Shown in pieces: positions 43,934 through 53,508 of a stretch of 64,000 nt of DNA (the stretch's first letter is position 1; the number at the start of each line of letters is the position of its first letter). The DNA comes from Paenibacillus ginsengihumi DSM 21568 (lineage in GTDB: Bacteria > Bacillota > Bacilli > Paenibacillales > NBRC-103111), in assembly GCF_000380965.1 (NCBI RefSeq), contig NZ_KB905569.1:17557-81556 (forward strand), read 5' to 3'. A model generated the notes under the pieces. The model was not told the DNA's origin and ran no database searches. It was given only the letters and a program-made list of their open reading frames with translations. A program made the position numbers and the translations under genes.

Positions 43934-45520
43934 ATGACAAACAAGTGCGCACGTCAAGGCATCTTGGCTGCATTCGCCGCTTTGGCCGTAGGTACGGCCG
44001 GCTGCTCGGGAAGCGGGGGCGGAGGTACGGGAGGAGACAGTCAGGGCAACGGAACGGCCCAGCTGGGGGCGGACGGCAAGGTGCTCGACAAGAAGATCGA
44101 GGTTAGCGTCTACATGAGGCCGAGAACCGAGTCGGTCGAATCGAACGATTCGCCCTGGATGAAAGCGATCGTCGAGAAGACGAACGTCTATTTTAAGTGG
44201 CTGAAGGCTCCGAACGACAACAATGACTATATCCAGAAATTTAATCTGACGCTGGCCGGCGGCGATTTGCCCGACCTGATGGAAGCGACGCCTGACCTGC
44301 TGAACAAAGGCGGGGAGAACGGCGTATTCGAACCGCTCAACAAGCTGATCGACGACCATATGCCGAACTTCAAAAAAATTCTCCAGGACAACCCGCAAAT
44401 ATTGAAGGACATCAAATCTGATGACGGCAACATTTACTTCTTCCCGCAAATTTCTGCGGTGAAGACGATCAATCTGAGCATTCTCCGTCAGGATTGGCTC
44501 GATCAGCTCGGTCTGAAGGCGCCGACGACGACGGATGAGATGTACGAGGTGCTGAAGGCGTTCAAGGAGAACGACCCGAACGGCAACGGGGTTCAGGACG
44601 AAATTCCGTTCACGACGCGCAACAAGCTGAAGGGGCTGCTGCCTTTTATCGAGCCGTTCGGCGTTTCGCTGGAAGAAGATTTTTATGTCGAGAACAATCA
44701 GGTGAAGTATTCGTTCACCAACCCGAAGCTGAAGGAGGCTCTGGCCTTTGCTGCCAAGCTGTACAAGGAAGGGCTGATCGATAAGGAGTATATTACGAAC
44801 GATCAGAAAATATGGGAATCCCGCTTCACGAATCAGGTATCGGGGGCTACGTTCGATTCGTTCCCGCGGATCGAATATTTGGAGAAACTGGTCGCCCAAG
44901 CGAATCCGAACGTCAACATGACCGGAATCGTGCCGCTGAAAGGGCCGAATATGGAGGCGTACACGAAGAGCCAGCAGACGCTGATCAAGAGTGGCTTCGC
45001 CATCAGCTCCAGATCCAAGTACAAGGTGGAGCTGGCCAAAATGCAGGATTGGTTTTACAGCGAGGAAGGACAGCTTGCCCACAATTTCGGAGTGCTCGGC
45101 CTTACGTATACGATGGAGAACAACGAGCCGAAATATACGGATTTGATCATGAAGGACGCGAAGCATTCGCCGCTGCTCAAAATGTACGAGCTCGGCCATC
45201 GCGAATTCGCCTATCAATGGGATATTCGCTATGAGAATGCGATGGTGACGCCGAAAATCGAGAAAATCCGCGACTCCATCACGCCGTACATCAAGGACAA
45301 GTACCCGCTCACGCTTTCGTTCACGCAGGAGGAGCGCGATGTGCTGAACGCCAAGCTGACGGAAATGACGACCTACAAGGAGGAAATGCTGAACAAATTC
45401 ATCATGGGCGCGGAGCCGCTCGACAAATTCGACGACTATGTGCAAAATATCGAGAAAATGGGCCTGGACCAAGTGCTGAAAATTCAGCAGGCCGCGTACG
45501 AACGTTATTTGAAAAGATAA
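43934..45520 (+). CDS. Extracellular sugar-binding lipoprotein (LplA/LipO type)
   Basis: A 528-residue lipoprotein: signal peptide with lipobox GTAGC, then a Gly/Ser-rich linker (SGSGGGGTGGDSQGN), then a large family 1 binding domain with LAGGDLPDLMEATPDLLNKG, FLRQDWLDQLG-like segment (LRQDWLDQLGLKAPTTTDEM) and NDPNGNGVQDEIPFT, a calcium-loop-like motif found in this group. It starts at 43934 after GGGGAGGC. It completes the transporter with the two upstream permeases. Substrate is unknown; the surrounding genes suggest a sulfated or fucosylated oligosaccharide. Confidence 0.92.
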   Translation: MTNKCARQGILAAFAALAVGTAGCSGSGGGGTGGDSQGNGTAQLGADGKVLDKKIEVSVYMRPRTESVESNDSPWMKAIVEKTNVYFKWLKAPNDNNDYIQKFNLTLAGGDLPDLMEATPDLLNKGGENGVFEPLNKLIDDHMPNFKKILQDNPQILKDIKSDDGNIYFFPQISAVKTINLSILRQDWLDQLGLKAPTTTDEMYEVLKAFKENDPNGNGVQDEIPFTTRNKLKGLLPFIEPFGVSLEEDFYVENNQVKYSFTNPKLKEALAFAAKLYKEGLIDKEYITNDQKIWESRFTNQVSGATFDSFPRIEYLEKLVAQANPNVNMTGIVPLKGPNMEAYTKSQQTLIKSGFAISSRSKYKVELAKMQDWFYSEEGQLAHNFGVLGLTYTMENNEPKYTDLIMKDAKHSPLLKMYELGHREFAYQWDIRYENAMVTPKIEKIRDSITPYIKDKYPLTLSFTQEERDVLNAKLTEMTTYKEEMLNKFIMGAEPLDKFDDYVQNIEKMGLDQVLKIQQAAYERYLKR

Positions 45521-45531
45521 GTTCATAAGCG

Positions 45532-45617
45532 AAACCGCTGCTCTGATGAACGGTACGCCAACGGTTACACAACATCTCACCGTTGGAGGCGCAGTTCGCG
45601 TTCGGGCAGCGGTTTTT
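45532..45617. terminator. Two-tier hairpin terminator between convergent genes
   Basis: The outer stem pairs AAACCGCTGC (45532-45541) with GCAGCGGTTT (45606-45615) and ends in T's. An inner perfect stem pairs CCAACGGT (45558-45565) with ACCGTTGG (45579-45586). It lies between the binding-protein gene (+) and the radical SAM gene (-). Confidence 0.75.
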
Positions 45618-45633
45618 GCGGCTAAGTCCCCGA

Positions 45634-46896
45634 TTACAAGCTGCCGGGGGCGCAGCAGGCTTTATATTTCTTGACGCTGCCGCAAGGACAAGGCTCGTTC
45701 CGTCCCGGAGGCTTGCCGTTCAAATAAAGGCGCACATTGCGGGTGAACAGCTCCTGGCGAAGCTGACGGCCGAGCCGCTCCATTCGCTCATGCGTATACG
45801 CATATACCTGCCTGTAGCTCTCGCAGAAAAAATCCGGGCCGGCCTGGACGGCTCCGCCTTCGGGCCCCTGCAGGCGGTTTCGCGGACAGCCGCCATAGCA
45901 TAGGCGCAGCCATTCGCAGGTGCGGCACGAGTCCGGCAGCGTCGGCTTCATGCGGCGGAAGCGCTCATAGTTCGAATGGGACAGCACGTCCTCAAGGCAA
46001 TCGCTGCCGACGTTGCCGATCTTCCATTCGTCGCTGATGAAGAAGTCGCACGGATAGGCGTCCCCATTCGGCTCGAGCACGAGGCTGGCCGGACACTCCG
46101 CCCGGTGGACGCACAGTTCGGCCTCCCGGTTCATGTAGACGCTGAGCATATTGTCGAAGAAGCGGATGGACAGGTCGGGGCGGCCGTCCCGATACCAGTC
46201 GTCGAAAACCTCGCAGAGGAAGTTGCCGTACTCGCGCGGGGTAATTTCGTATACGCCCGGCTGGTCCACTCGCTGGGATCTGAAATCCATGCAGGGAATG
46301 AACTGAATGTAATCGAAGCCGTTGTCCCGGTAAAAGGCCATCAGCTCTTTGGCCTTGCCAACATTGCCCTTATGGACAACCGTCAAAATATTAAAATCAA
46401 CGCGGTGCCGCCGGAGATGCCGGATGCCGGCCATGACGCGGTCGAAGCTGCCTTTGCCGGCCGCGTTCACCCGCCGCGCATCGTGGATCTCCCGCGGGCC
46501 GTCGAGACTGACGCCGATGAGGAAGCGGTACGCTTGAAAGAACGAAGCCCACCGGTCGTCAATGAGCGTGCCGTTGGTCTGCAAGGAATTGCTGATGATC
46601 GTATGCGGCGGGGCGTGCAGCGCTTGCAGGCGCACAACCTGCTCGAAAAACGCATGCCCGGCCAGGAGCGGCTCTCCGCCTTGCCAGGCAAAGACAGCGG
46701 CTCCGCGGCTGACCTTCATATAATTCCGGATGAAGGTTTCCAGCACAGAGCTGTCGATCCGGTTGATATTCGGACCCGGCTTGCCTTTGCAGGTGCTGTA
46801 ATAACAGTAATCGCAAGCCAGGTTGCAATCCTCCGACACGGTTTTCCACATCACCGTCACGGCGGAGTGACGGTTTGTCGCACGGCGTTCCGACAT
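45634..46896 (-). CDS. Anaerobic sulfatase-maturating enzyme (radical SAM, SPASM)
   Basis: The 420-residue enzyme would convert the active-site Cys of sulfatases to formylglycine. The radical SAM cluster Cys are C24, C28 and C31 (CNLACDYCYY); AWQGGEPLLAG and SNSLQTNGTLI are typical of anSME, and C-terminal SPASM Cys clusters follow (CVHRAECPASL, CRTCEWLRLCYGGCPRNR). An extra SEC-C-like zinc motif ends the protein (PGRNEPCPCGSVKKYKACC). The ATG at 46896 follows GGGGAGGATTC. Its client is very likely the Cys-type sulfatase at 53509. Confidence 0.92.
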   Translation of the reverse strand: MSERRATNRHSAVTVMWKTVSEDCNLACDYCYYSTCKGKPGPNINRIDSSVLETFIRNYMKVSRGAAVFAWQGGEPLLAGHAFFEQVVRLQALHAPPHTIISNSLQTNGTLIDDRWASFFQAYRFLIGVSLDGPREIHDARRVNAAGKGSFDRVMAGIRHLRRHRVDFNILTVVHKGNVGKAKELMAFYRDNGFDYIQFIPCMDFRSQRVDQPGVYEITPREYGNFLCEVFDDWYRDGRPDLSIRFFDNMLSVYMNREAELCVHRAECPASLVLEPNGDAYPCDFFISDEWKIGNVGSDCLEDVLSHSNYERFRRMKPTLPDSCRTCEWLRLCYGGCPRNRLQGPEGGAVQAGPDFFCESYRQVYAYTHERMERLGRQLRQELFTRNVRLYLNGKPPGRNEPCPCGSVKKYKACCAPGSL

Positions 46897-47044
46897 ATTG
46901 AATCCTCCCCTGTCCATGTTATCTTCAAGATAACACCCTCACCTAATTATTGTCAAAATAATAAAAAGTTTTGTTGAAATATGGATTTTGTTGGCAAAAT
47001 AAATTCCAATCTTGTTGTCCGATCCGGAAAATAAATGAACTTTG

Positions 47045-47073
47045 TTCCAAAGTGAATTTATCTATGCTATATT
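47045..47073 (+). promoter_or_regulatory. Promoter of the two-component/sulfatase operon
   Basis: TTCCAA (47045-47050), 17 bases, then TATATT (47068-47073) with TG one base further upstream (extended -10). It is about 60 bases before the response regulator start. Confidence 0.5.
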
Positions 47074-47133
47074 CATGGGAAGAAGCGTGATGGGAACCAT
47101 AAAGTGATCGAATGATCCGAGGTGGGAATAGGA

Positions 47134-48150
47134 ATGTATCATGTATTGGTCGCAGAGGACGAGGTATGGATTCGCAACGGCATTGTGGAGATGATCGAGC
47201 GGTTCGGGCTCGATTTCAAGGTTGTCGCGCAGGCCAGCGACGGGATCGAAGCGTGGAATTTGATCAACGAGCTATGGCCGAACGTCGTCATTACCGACAT
47301 CGTCATGCCGGAGCTCGACGGCCTGTCCTTGCTCGGCAAATGCGATGAGTACAAGCTGGGCATCGTCCCGATCGTGATCAGCGGCTACGAGAACTTCAGC
47401 TACGCCCAGCAGGCGATCCGCTACGGAGCGACGGAATATTTGCTTAAGCCGGTCGTGGCCGAGGACTTGCGGCAAGCGCTGCTGCGCTCCGTCGAGCGGC
47501 TGCAAAGCTCCGTACACCTGTACGAGCCGCTCCATCAAATTCAGGAATTTCTGGGGAAGCTGGAGACATGGGACCACCAGAGACTGACCAGCGAAGCCGG
47601 CCGCATCCTGAAATCGATCTTTCAGGCGAAGGCGCCGAATCCGGGAATCAAAATCGGCTTATTTCGCATTTTCTCGGACAAGCTGAACGAGCAACTGAGC
47701 AGCATCGATCCCGCCCACCAGCCTTTGGAGCTGGGCGAGACGCTGGACAGACCTCATGTGGAAGCGCATTTTTTTCGTTTGCTGGAGCTGTGGTCCCGGA
47801 AGCTGACCGAGTCTGCGCCCGGCAAGTGCCGCTCCTTAAGCAAGAAGGTGGCCGAATTCGTCCAGCAAAACTATGCGAAGGAGATCACGCTGGCGCAAAT
47901 CGCGGAGCATACCGATCTCAGCGTGTCCCGATTTTGCGTCCTGTTCAAGCAGCAGAACGGGGACTCCTTCATCAATTATTTAAACCAGTATCGCATTGAG
48001 AAGGCGAAGCAGCTGCTGCTGGAGCCTGATCTGAAGGTGTACGAGGTGGCCGATATGGTCGGCTTCTCCTCCCTGCCTTACTTCAGCCGGCTGTTCAAAA
48101 GCATAACCGATCAATCCCCGAACGAATACCGCAGGAGCCTTGGCCTATGA
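47134..48150 (+). CDS. Response regulator, YesN/AraC type
   Basis: The 338-residue protein has an N-terminal receiver domain (phospho-acceptor Asp55 in VVITDIVMPELDG; acidic pair at residues 8-10) and a C-terminal AraC double helix-turn-helix (about 240-335; ITLAQIAEHTDLSVSRFCVL, VYEVADMVGFSSLPYFSRLF). The ATG at 47134 follows GAGGTGG. It overlaps the histidine kinase gene by 4 bases. Together they form a YesM/YesN-type system that usually controls adjacent carbohydrate uptake genes. Confidence 0.92.
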   Translation: MYHVLVAEDEVWIRNGIVEMIERFGLDFKVVAQASDGIEAWNLINELWPNVVITDIVMPELDGLSLLGKCDEYKLGIVPIVISGYENFSYAQQAIRYGATEYLLKPVVAEDLRQALLRSVERLQSSVHLYEPLHQIQEFLGKLETWDHQRLTSEAGRILKSIFQAKAPNPGIKIGLFRIFSDKLNEQLSSIDPAHQPLELGETLDRPHVEAHFFRLLELWSRKLTESAPGKCRSLSKKVAEFVQQNYAKEITLAQIAEHTDLSVSRFCVLFKQQNGDSFINYLNQYRIEKAKQLLLEPDLKVYEVADMVGFSSLPYFSRLFKSITDQSPNEYRRSLGL

Positions 48151-49934
48151 GCAGCAGGCTGTCTCCGCTTCGTTCCATCAAGATGAGGATGATCGTCCTG
48201 TTTTTCGGGCTGAGCATCCTGTCGGTCGGCTTAACGGCCGGTTTTGCCCACTACTTCTACAGCCAGGCCGTCGAAGAGGAGTTTGTCGTGGTTGCCGATG
48301 AAGCGACAGGCCGGCTGAATCATCATATGGAGTTTTATTTTCAGCAATTGAAAAAGTCGACGAATACGCTGCTCAATACCGATCTCGTGCAGCGTTGGTT
48401 GAGCGAAGGCTATGCTCCCGATCCCGAGGATATCGCCGGAATCGAGAAAGCAATGAGCTCGTATGTATCGTTCAATTTTCGCGAGATCAACAACATGTAC
48501 CTCATCTCGAACGATGGGCGGGTGCTGCCGCTCAATAACAGTTATATCCCGGAAGACCCGAATATAAGGGAGGCCTGGTTCGCAGGCAGAAGCGAAGTAG
48601 CGCTTTTGCCCACTCATCGCATTGGGAAAAACGGCCCCCTGGTCATGGATATGATCATTCCCATCTATAGCACGCGAACGGTTCGTCCAGTCGGCAAATT
48701 GGTGCTGCAGTTTTCCTTGGCCGAAATCGACGCCGCTTTCAATAAATCGCGGCTGGGGAAGAACGGCTACTTCTTCCTGCTGTCGAAGGAAGATATCGTG
48801 GTGTATCATCCGAATAAAGCGTGGGTTGGCAAGAAGCGGGCGGAGACGCCTCTGGGCGGCCTCGATCCGGGGATTGCCATAGGGACGACGAGCACCCAGA
48901 AGTGGGACGGGCAGCGGCACCTCGTCTCTGTGCATGAATCGGACTATACCGGATGGCATATCGTATCCGTCGTGCCTTACGCAGAGATGGCCAAAGGGCT
49001 GAAGTCGGCTGTTTTCTCGACGATGGTTGCCTTATCCATTCTCGCTGTTGGCATCGTCGGCATTCTCCCTATTCTGGTGTCGCCGTTCGTCGACCCGATC
49101 CAATATATGAAGAGCCGAATGGAAAGGGTCGCCAAAGGAAATTTGCAGGCGCGGGCTGCGAAAATATCCGATATCCACGAGTATCAGGCGCTCGCCGACA
49201 GCTTCAATTACATGGTAGGGCAGCTGAACGGGCTGATGCAGGAGGTCGCGGAATACAAGGTCAAGGAAGTTGAGCTGCAGCTAAGGCAGAGCGTGGCTAC
49301 GGTAAGGGCGCTGCAGAGCCAGATCAATCCTCATCTGCTGTACAATACGCTGGATATTATCAAGAGCATCGCCTATCTCGAAGAAGTGCCGCTGATTGAG
49401 AAAATTGCCCACAACCTCGCCGACGTCTATCGCTACGCTACCAAGGGGGCCGACCAGGAGGTGACGCTTCGCGAGGAGCTGAACATCCTCATCAAGTACC
49501 TGGAGATCGTTCACATCCGTTATCCGAGGAAGTTCGAGAGCGGCGTGCGGGTCAACGAGAAGTTTATGGACTGTCCAATCATCAAGCTGACCATTCAGCC
49601 GATTGTGGAAAATGCCGTCAAGTATGTCGTGGAGGCCAAGGGCGGAAATGCCGCAATTCTGGTCAACGCTTACGACGAGGGAGGCGATCTGGTCGTCGAG
49701 ATCGCAGACAACGGTCCGGGAATACCGGAGCCGAAGCTGGGTGAACTGAGAAATCATTTCCAGGCCAGCCCGTCGAGCGAAGAGACGTTCAAAGGAGAGT
49801 CTATTGGCCTTGCGAATGTGCACGCAAGATTGCGTTTGAAATACGGCGAGCCTTACGGCATTGCGATCGACTCTTTTCCGGGACGCGGCACGGTGGTCAG
49901 CGTACGAATTCCTCATGGAGGGCGAGGCGCGTAA
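48147..49934 (+). CDS. Sensor histidine kinase, YesM type
   Basis: The 595-residue membrane kinase has an N-terminal helix (about 15-37), an extracellular dCache-like sensor (about 40-285), a second helix (about 295-320), a HAMP domain, the HisKA_5 phospho-site region LQSQINPHLLYNTLDII and an HATPase domain with VENAVKYVVEA, DNGPGIPEPKLGEL and GLANVHARLRLKYG. It is cotranscribed with the response regulator and abuts the binding-protein gene, so it probably senses the incoming sugar, perhaps through that lipoprotein. Confidence 0.92.
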   Translation: MSSRLSPLRSIKMRMIVLFFGLSILSVGLTAGFAHYFYSQAVEEEFVVVADEATGRLNHHMEFYFQQLKKSTNTLLNTDLVQRWLSEGYAPDPEDIAGIEKAMSSYVSFNFREINNMYLISNDGRVLPLNNSYIPEDPNIREAWFAGRSEVALLPTHRIGKNGPLVMDMIIPIYSTRTVRPVGKLVLQFSLAEIDAAFNKSRLGKNGYFFLLSKEDIVVYHPNKAWVGKKRAETPLGGLDPGIAIGTTSTQKWDGQRHLVSVHESDYTGWHIVSVVPYAEMAKGLKSAVFSTMVALSILAVGIVGILPILVSPFVDPIQYMKSRMERVAKGNLQARAAKISDIHEYQALADSFNYMVGQLNGLMQEVAEYKVKEVELQLRQSVATVRALQSQINPHLLYNTLDIIKSIAYLEEVPLIEKIAHNLADVYRYATKGADQEVTLREELNILIKYLEIVHIRYPRKFESGVRVNEKFMDCPIIKLTIQPIVENAVKYVVEAKGGNAAILVNAYDEGGDLVVEIADNGPGIPEPKLGELRNHFQASPSSEETFKGESIGLANVHARLRLKYGEPYGIAIDSFPGRGTVVSVRIPHGGRGA

Positions 49935-51473
49935 ATGAATAGGATCGGAAGGCAAACAATGACAACGCGGCGCGCAATGCTCATCGCCGGATGTCTGCTG
50001 CTCGGTCTTGCCGGCTGCAGTGGCATAGGCGGCAGCGCCGGGCAAGACGCCGCGGCTTCGGACGCCGGGAAGGAGGGACCTCCCGTCGAGCTGAACCTGA
50101 TGACGGTAAGCTTCGCGGGGGGCGGCTGGCCGGACGACCATATTATGGTCAAAGAATTGAACCGAAGATTGAACATCAACCTGAGCATCGACTGGACGCC
50201 AATAGAAATTTACGGGGAGAAGCTGAATGTGCTGGCGGCATCCAATGAGCTGCCCGACATCTTCCTGATCGAAGAAGCGGAATTCAATAAATGGAAGAAC
50301 CAGGGCGTGTTTTTAGACATGAAACCGGAGCTCGGCAACAACCCGCATTTCGCCAAGCATTTGAGCTCCGAAAATTTGGCGCTGATGAACCCGAAAGGAC
50401 ATATTTACGGCCTGCCGTTCTATATTACGGAAACGCGCGATTCCTTGATTATCCGCAAAGACTGGCTGGACAAGCTCGGGCTCGAGGCGCCTTCGACAAC
50501 CGACGAGTTTTTGCAGGTCGCCAAAGCGTTCGCGGCGCAGGATCCGGACAGGAACGGAGAAGCCGATACGTCCGGCTTCTCCTTCAGCATCGTGGACGAC
50601 AAGTTCACGCATCTGGATGCGATTGTCGGCGCGTTCGGGCTCGGGAACGAGTGGACCAAGCGAGACGGACAGCTGCTGCCGCAGCAGGTGCAGACGGAAG
50701 AGCTGAAGGCGCTACTAGCGTTCCTCCGGGAAGCTTACGCCTCGGGCGCGCTCGACCGGGATTTCGCCACGAACAAGTTCAAGGACCCGCTGGCCAAGCT
50801 GGAGCAGGGAAAAACAGGCATCGCCACTGTCGTGCCCAATGAATTCTACACCTTGACGCTTCCGGCCTTGAAAAAGCGCGATCCTGAGGCGGAGCTTATC
50901 CAGCTCCTTCCGCCGAAGGGCCCTGGCGGGCTGCAGGCGACGCATACCATGGCGAGTACGAGCAAAATCGTTGTCAACGCCGGCATCTCGCCCATCAAGC
51001 AGCAGAAGGCGCTGGAACTGCTTGACTACCTTCTGTCCGACGAAGGCTACGATCTGATCAAAAACGGCATTGAAGGCGAGCATTACCGCAAGACTGCGGG
51101 CGGGAAATACGAGAAGCTGGAGGCGTTCGATCGGGATCGCCCGCAGCTGCTCTCGATCTGGTTCTTCCGCCGATCCGACCCGAACGTGCAGATCCGCAAA
51201 TGGGACGATCCGATGTATAAGGAGAATGTGATGTCATTTTACGAGACGAATGCCCGGTATCGTTGGAAAAACCCGGCCGCGGGCCTGTTCAGCGAAACGC
51301 AGGATCTCAAAGGCAGAACGCTTCAAGCCGAATGGATGCGGACGATCATGAAGGTGGTCACCGGGCAGCTTCCCTTAAGCGCCGTGGATGATGCGGCGGC
51401 GGCTTGGAGACTTGGAGGCGGAGATCGGATTATTCAGGAAATCAACGAGGAGTACCGGAACGCAAGTCAATAG
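49935..51473 (+). CDS. Second extracellular sugar-binding lipoprotein of the locus
   Basis: A 512-residue lipoprotein with lipobox LGLAGC and a Gly/Ser/Ala linker, then a family 1 binding fold with NELPDIFLIEEAEFNKWKNQ, LIIRKDWLDKLGLEAPSTTD and DPDRNGEADTSGF, the same calcium-loop-like element as in the 43934 protein. It starts directly after the kinase stop; an in-frame ATG at 49959 preceded by GGAAGG is an alternative start. No permease follows. It may share the upstream LplB/LplC pair or serve as a signalling co-sensor for the kinase. Confidence 0.9.
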   Translation: MNRIGRQTMTTRRAMLIAGCLLLGLAGCSGIGGSAGQDAAASDAGKEGPPVELNLMTVSFAGGGWPDDHIMVKELNRRLNINLSIDWTPIEIYGEKLNVLAASNELPDIFLIEEAEFNKWKNQGVFLDMKPELGNNPHFAKHLSSENLALMNPKGHIYGLPFYITETRDSLIIRKDWLDKLGLEAPSTTDEFLQVAKAFAAQDPDRNGEADTSGFSFSIVDDKFTHLDAIVGAFGLGNEWTKRDGQLLPQQVQTEELKALLAFLREAYASGALDRDFATNKFKDPLAKLEQGKTGIATVVPNEFYTLTLPALKKRDPEAELIQLLPPKGPGGLQATHTMASTSKIVVNAGISPIKQQKALELLDYLLSDEGYDLIKNGIEGEHYRKTAGGKYEKLEAFDRDRPQLLSIWFFRRSDPNVQIRKWDDPMYKENVMSFYETNARYRWKNPAAGLFSETQDLKGRTLQAEWMRTIMKVVTGQLPLSAVDDAAAAWRLGGGDRIIQEINEEYRNASQ

Positions 51474-51564
51474 CAGGCCGAGCTGTTGCAGCTTGTGCAG
51501 ACAGTTGGGCTCGATCCGCTGCTCATCGAGGAAAATTGCCCGAAATTTTTGCAGGTTATACAGA

Positions 51565-51586
51565 CCTCGCCGAAGGCGGGGTTTTT
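51565..51586 (+). terminator. Rho-independent terminator after the second binding protein
   Basis: CCTCGCC-GAA-GGCGGGG followed by TTTTT, about 90 bases after the stop at 51473. Confidence 0.85.
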
Positions 51587-51652
51587 CGTTTTGTCCGGGT
51601 TCCTGGTTCCTGTCCAACAGCACCGTGCTTTTTCGCTCCCGCAAAGATCAGG

Positions 51653-51675
51653 CAATAAACGAAAAGATCGGTCAA
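51653..51675 (+). promoter_or_regulatory. Shared 23-bp motif upstream of the symporter gene
   Basis: CAATAAACGAAAAGATCGG followed by TCAA. A copy with CAATAAA-N4-AAGATCGG-N2-AA is found at 53379-53401 before the sulfatase gene, and weak similarity continues for about 30 bases (TTTGC, then TGTA). It may be a common regulator site. Confidence 0.45.
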
Positions 51676-51743
51676 CGACTTTGCTTCCGGGCAGATGTAG
51701 AGTAGAAGAGGGTGAGCACCTATCCTGAGCTTTTGCTGCTGAT

Positions 51744-51824
51744 CGCCGGCAAAGGTTCGGCAACCGAAGGCGACGACCGATGAACGACCGATGAAGGAGC
51801 GTTCGTCATAGGCGAGGCGTCAGG
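51744..51824 (-). repeat. 91-nt dispersed hairpin repeat, diverged copy 3 (E3)
   Basis: On the minus strand it reads GACGCCTCGCCTATGACGAA, then CGGTCGT twice, TCGGTCGTCGCC and GCCGGCGATCAGCAGC, matching the order of elements in E1/E2 with an extra CGGTCGT segment. It lies in the gap before the symporter gene. Confidence 0.5.
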
Positions 51825-51951
51825 AGGGGGAAGTCGATGGATATGACAGCAAGATCCGCCGCGTTTGCGAAAGCGGTTAACGGATCGGAGAAAGACGCTC
51901 CGGCGCAGCCGGAAGCCCATCAAAGCTGTGACAACAGGAGGCGCAAGACGC

Positions 51952-53301
51952 ATGAATGAGAAACAGGTTCCTTTAAAGGAAAGAATTAGCTATGGGTTGG
52001 GGGATACCGCTTCCAATCTGATTTTTGCCGTGGTAACAACGTACCTGATGTTTTTCTATACGGACGTGTTCGGCCTGGATGTCGCCGCGGTCGGCACCTT
52101 GTTCCTGGTTGCCCGGCTGATCGACGCGCTCGACGGTCCGCTGTTCGGGGTGCTCATCGACCGTACGAGCACCAAATGGGGCAAGTCAAGGCCATACTTC
52201 CTCTGGCTCTCCGTGCCGTTCGGTATCGTCGCGATTTTGACCTTTGTGACTCCGGACTTGAGCCCGACCGGCAAGCTCGTTTACGCTTATGCGACATACA
52301 TTGCGCTGGGCATTTTGTATGCGGGCGTCAATATCCCGCTATCGTCGCTGCTGCCGAGCCTCACGAGCAATTCGAAGGAGAGAACGGTCGTCAACACGTA
52401 CCGAATGGTCGGGGGCCAAGCCGGCGCGTTCATCGTGAACGCCGCGGTGCTGCCTTTGGTCGCTTTTTTCGGCGGAGGCAACCAGCAGCAGGGCTTCCTT
52501 TACACAATGACTTTGTTCGCTGTCGTCGGCGTAGTTTTGTTCATGATTACGTTCGCCAATACGCGGGAGCGCGTCCAGCCGAAAAGCGGCAACAGGCCGA
52601 TTCCGTTCAAGGAAGGGATCAAGGCGCTCAAAGGGAATTGGCCCTGGTGGATTTTGCTCGTTGTCAACGTGCTCCTGTTTATTTCCACCATTGTTATGAA
52701 CCAATCGACGATCTATTACCTGAGCTATAACCTGGGTCGGGCAGATCTCGTGCCGATATTGAACGGCTTGTCGAGCGTGATGCTGGCAGGAATTATCGCC
52801 GTGCCGTTATTGGCAGGCAAAATCGGCAAGCGCAACACGCTGCTGATCGGCTTCCTGTTAGCCGCAGCCGGGCAAATCATTATTTATGCCGGAGCGGAAT
52901 TCATGTCCGTGCCGCTGATGGTGACCGGAAGATCGGCGGCGATGATCGGACTGGGCGTCGTGGCCGGCCTGAAGTTCGCGATGATTGCCGATACGGTCGA
53001 TTACGGCGAATGGAAGACGGGCGTGCGCGCTCAAGGCTTGCTGATGGCCGCATCCACGTTCGGCGTCAAATTCGGCATGGGGCTCGGCGGAGCGATCGCC
53101 GCATGGGTAATGTCGGCCGGCGGATACGTTCCGAACCAGCCGCAGACGGCTTCCGCTTTGGCGGCGATTGAATTCAACTTCGTCTGGGTGCCGCTTATTT
53201 GCTTCGTCTTGTCCATCGTTCTGACGATGTTCTATCGCCTCGATAAAGAGGAGGAGACGATGAAGGCCGAATTGCAGCAGGACCGGACCGTTACGGCTTA
53301 A
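51952..53301 (+). CDS. GPH-family sugar:cation symporter
   Basis: A 449-residue, 12-helix transporter of the glycoside-pentoside-hexuronide:cation symporter family (MelB/YicJ type). It shows ERISYGLGDTASNLIFAVVT, the cation-site region FLVARLIDALDGPLFGVLID with RTSTKWGKSRPYFLWLSVP, and MIADTVDYGEWKTGVRAQGL. The ATG at 51952 follows AGGAGGCGC. It may import the mono- or disaccharide set free by extracellular steps, or exchange sugar acids. It is followed after 207 bases by the sulfatase, which has its own candidate control region. Confidence 0.92.
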   Translation: MNEKQVPLKERISYGLGDTASNLIFAVVTTYLMFFYTDVFGLDVAAVGTLFLVARLIDALDGPLFGVLIDRTSTKWGKSRPYFLWLSVPFGIVAILTFVTPDLSPTGKLVYAYATYIALGILYAGVNIPLSSLLPSLTSNSKERTVVNTYRMVGGQAGAFIVNAAVLPLVAFFGGGNQQQGFLYTMTLFAVVGVVLFMITFANTRERVQPKSGNRPIPFKEGIKALKGNWPWWILLVVNVLLFISTIVMNQSTIYYLSYNLGRADLVPILNGLSSVMLAGIIAVPLLAGKIGKRNTLLIGFLLAAAGQIIIYAGAEFMSVPLMVTGRSAAMIGLGVVAGLKFAMIADTVDYGEWKTGVRAQGLLMAASTFGVKFGMGLGGAIAAWVMSAGGYVPNQPQTASALAAIEFNFVWVPLICFVLSIVLTMFYRLDKEEETMKAELQQDRTVTA

Positions 53302-53378
53302 AGCGGGGGCGAAGAGGAAGGATTCGCGTTCGCACAGGGATGAGGATAAAATTTTCTTCAACCTGCGCCCAAATCGGT

Positions 53379-53401
53379 CAATAAATAATAAGATCGGATA
53401 A
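53379..53401 (+). promoter_or_regulatory. Shared 23-bp motif upstream of the sulfatase gene
   Basis: CAATAAATAATAAGATCGG followed by ATAA; 17 of 23 bases match the site before the symporter gene. It lies about 110 bases before the sulfatase ATG. Confidence 0.45.
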
Positions 53402-53508
53402 GGCTTTTGCGGCGGATTGCATGTACATTAGTATATGTGGGGATGTAGACCGTTTTTTCTAAAGCTTCAAAATCGCAACCATGTCAACAAAAACGGAGGA
53501 GACTATCG

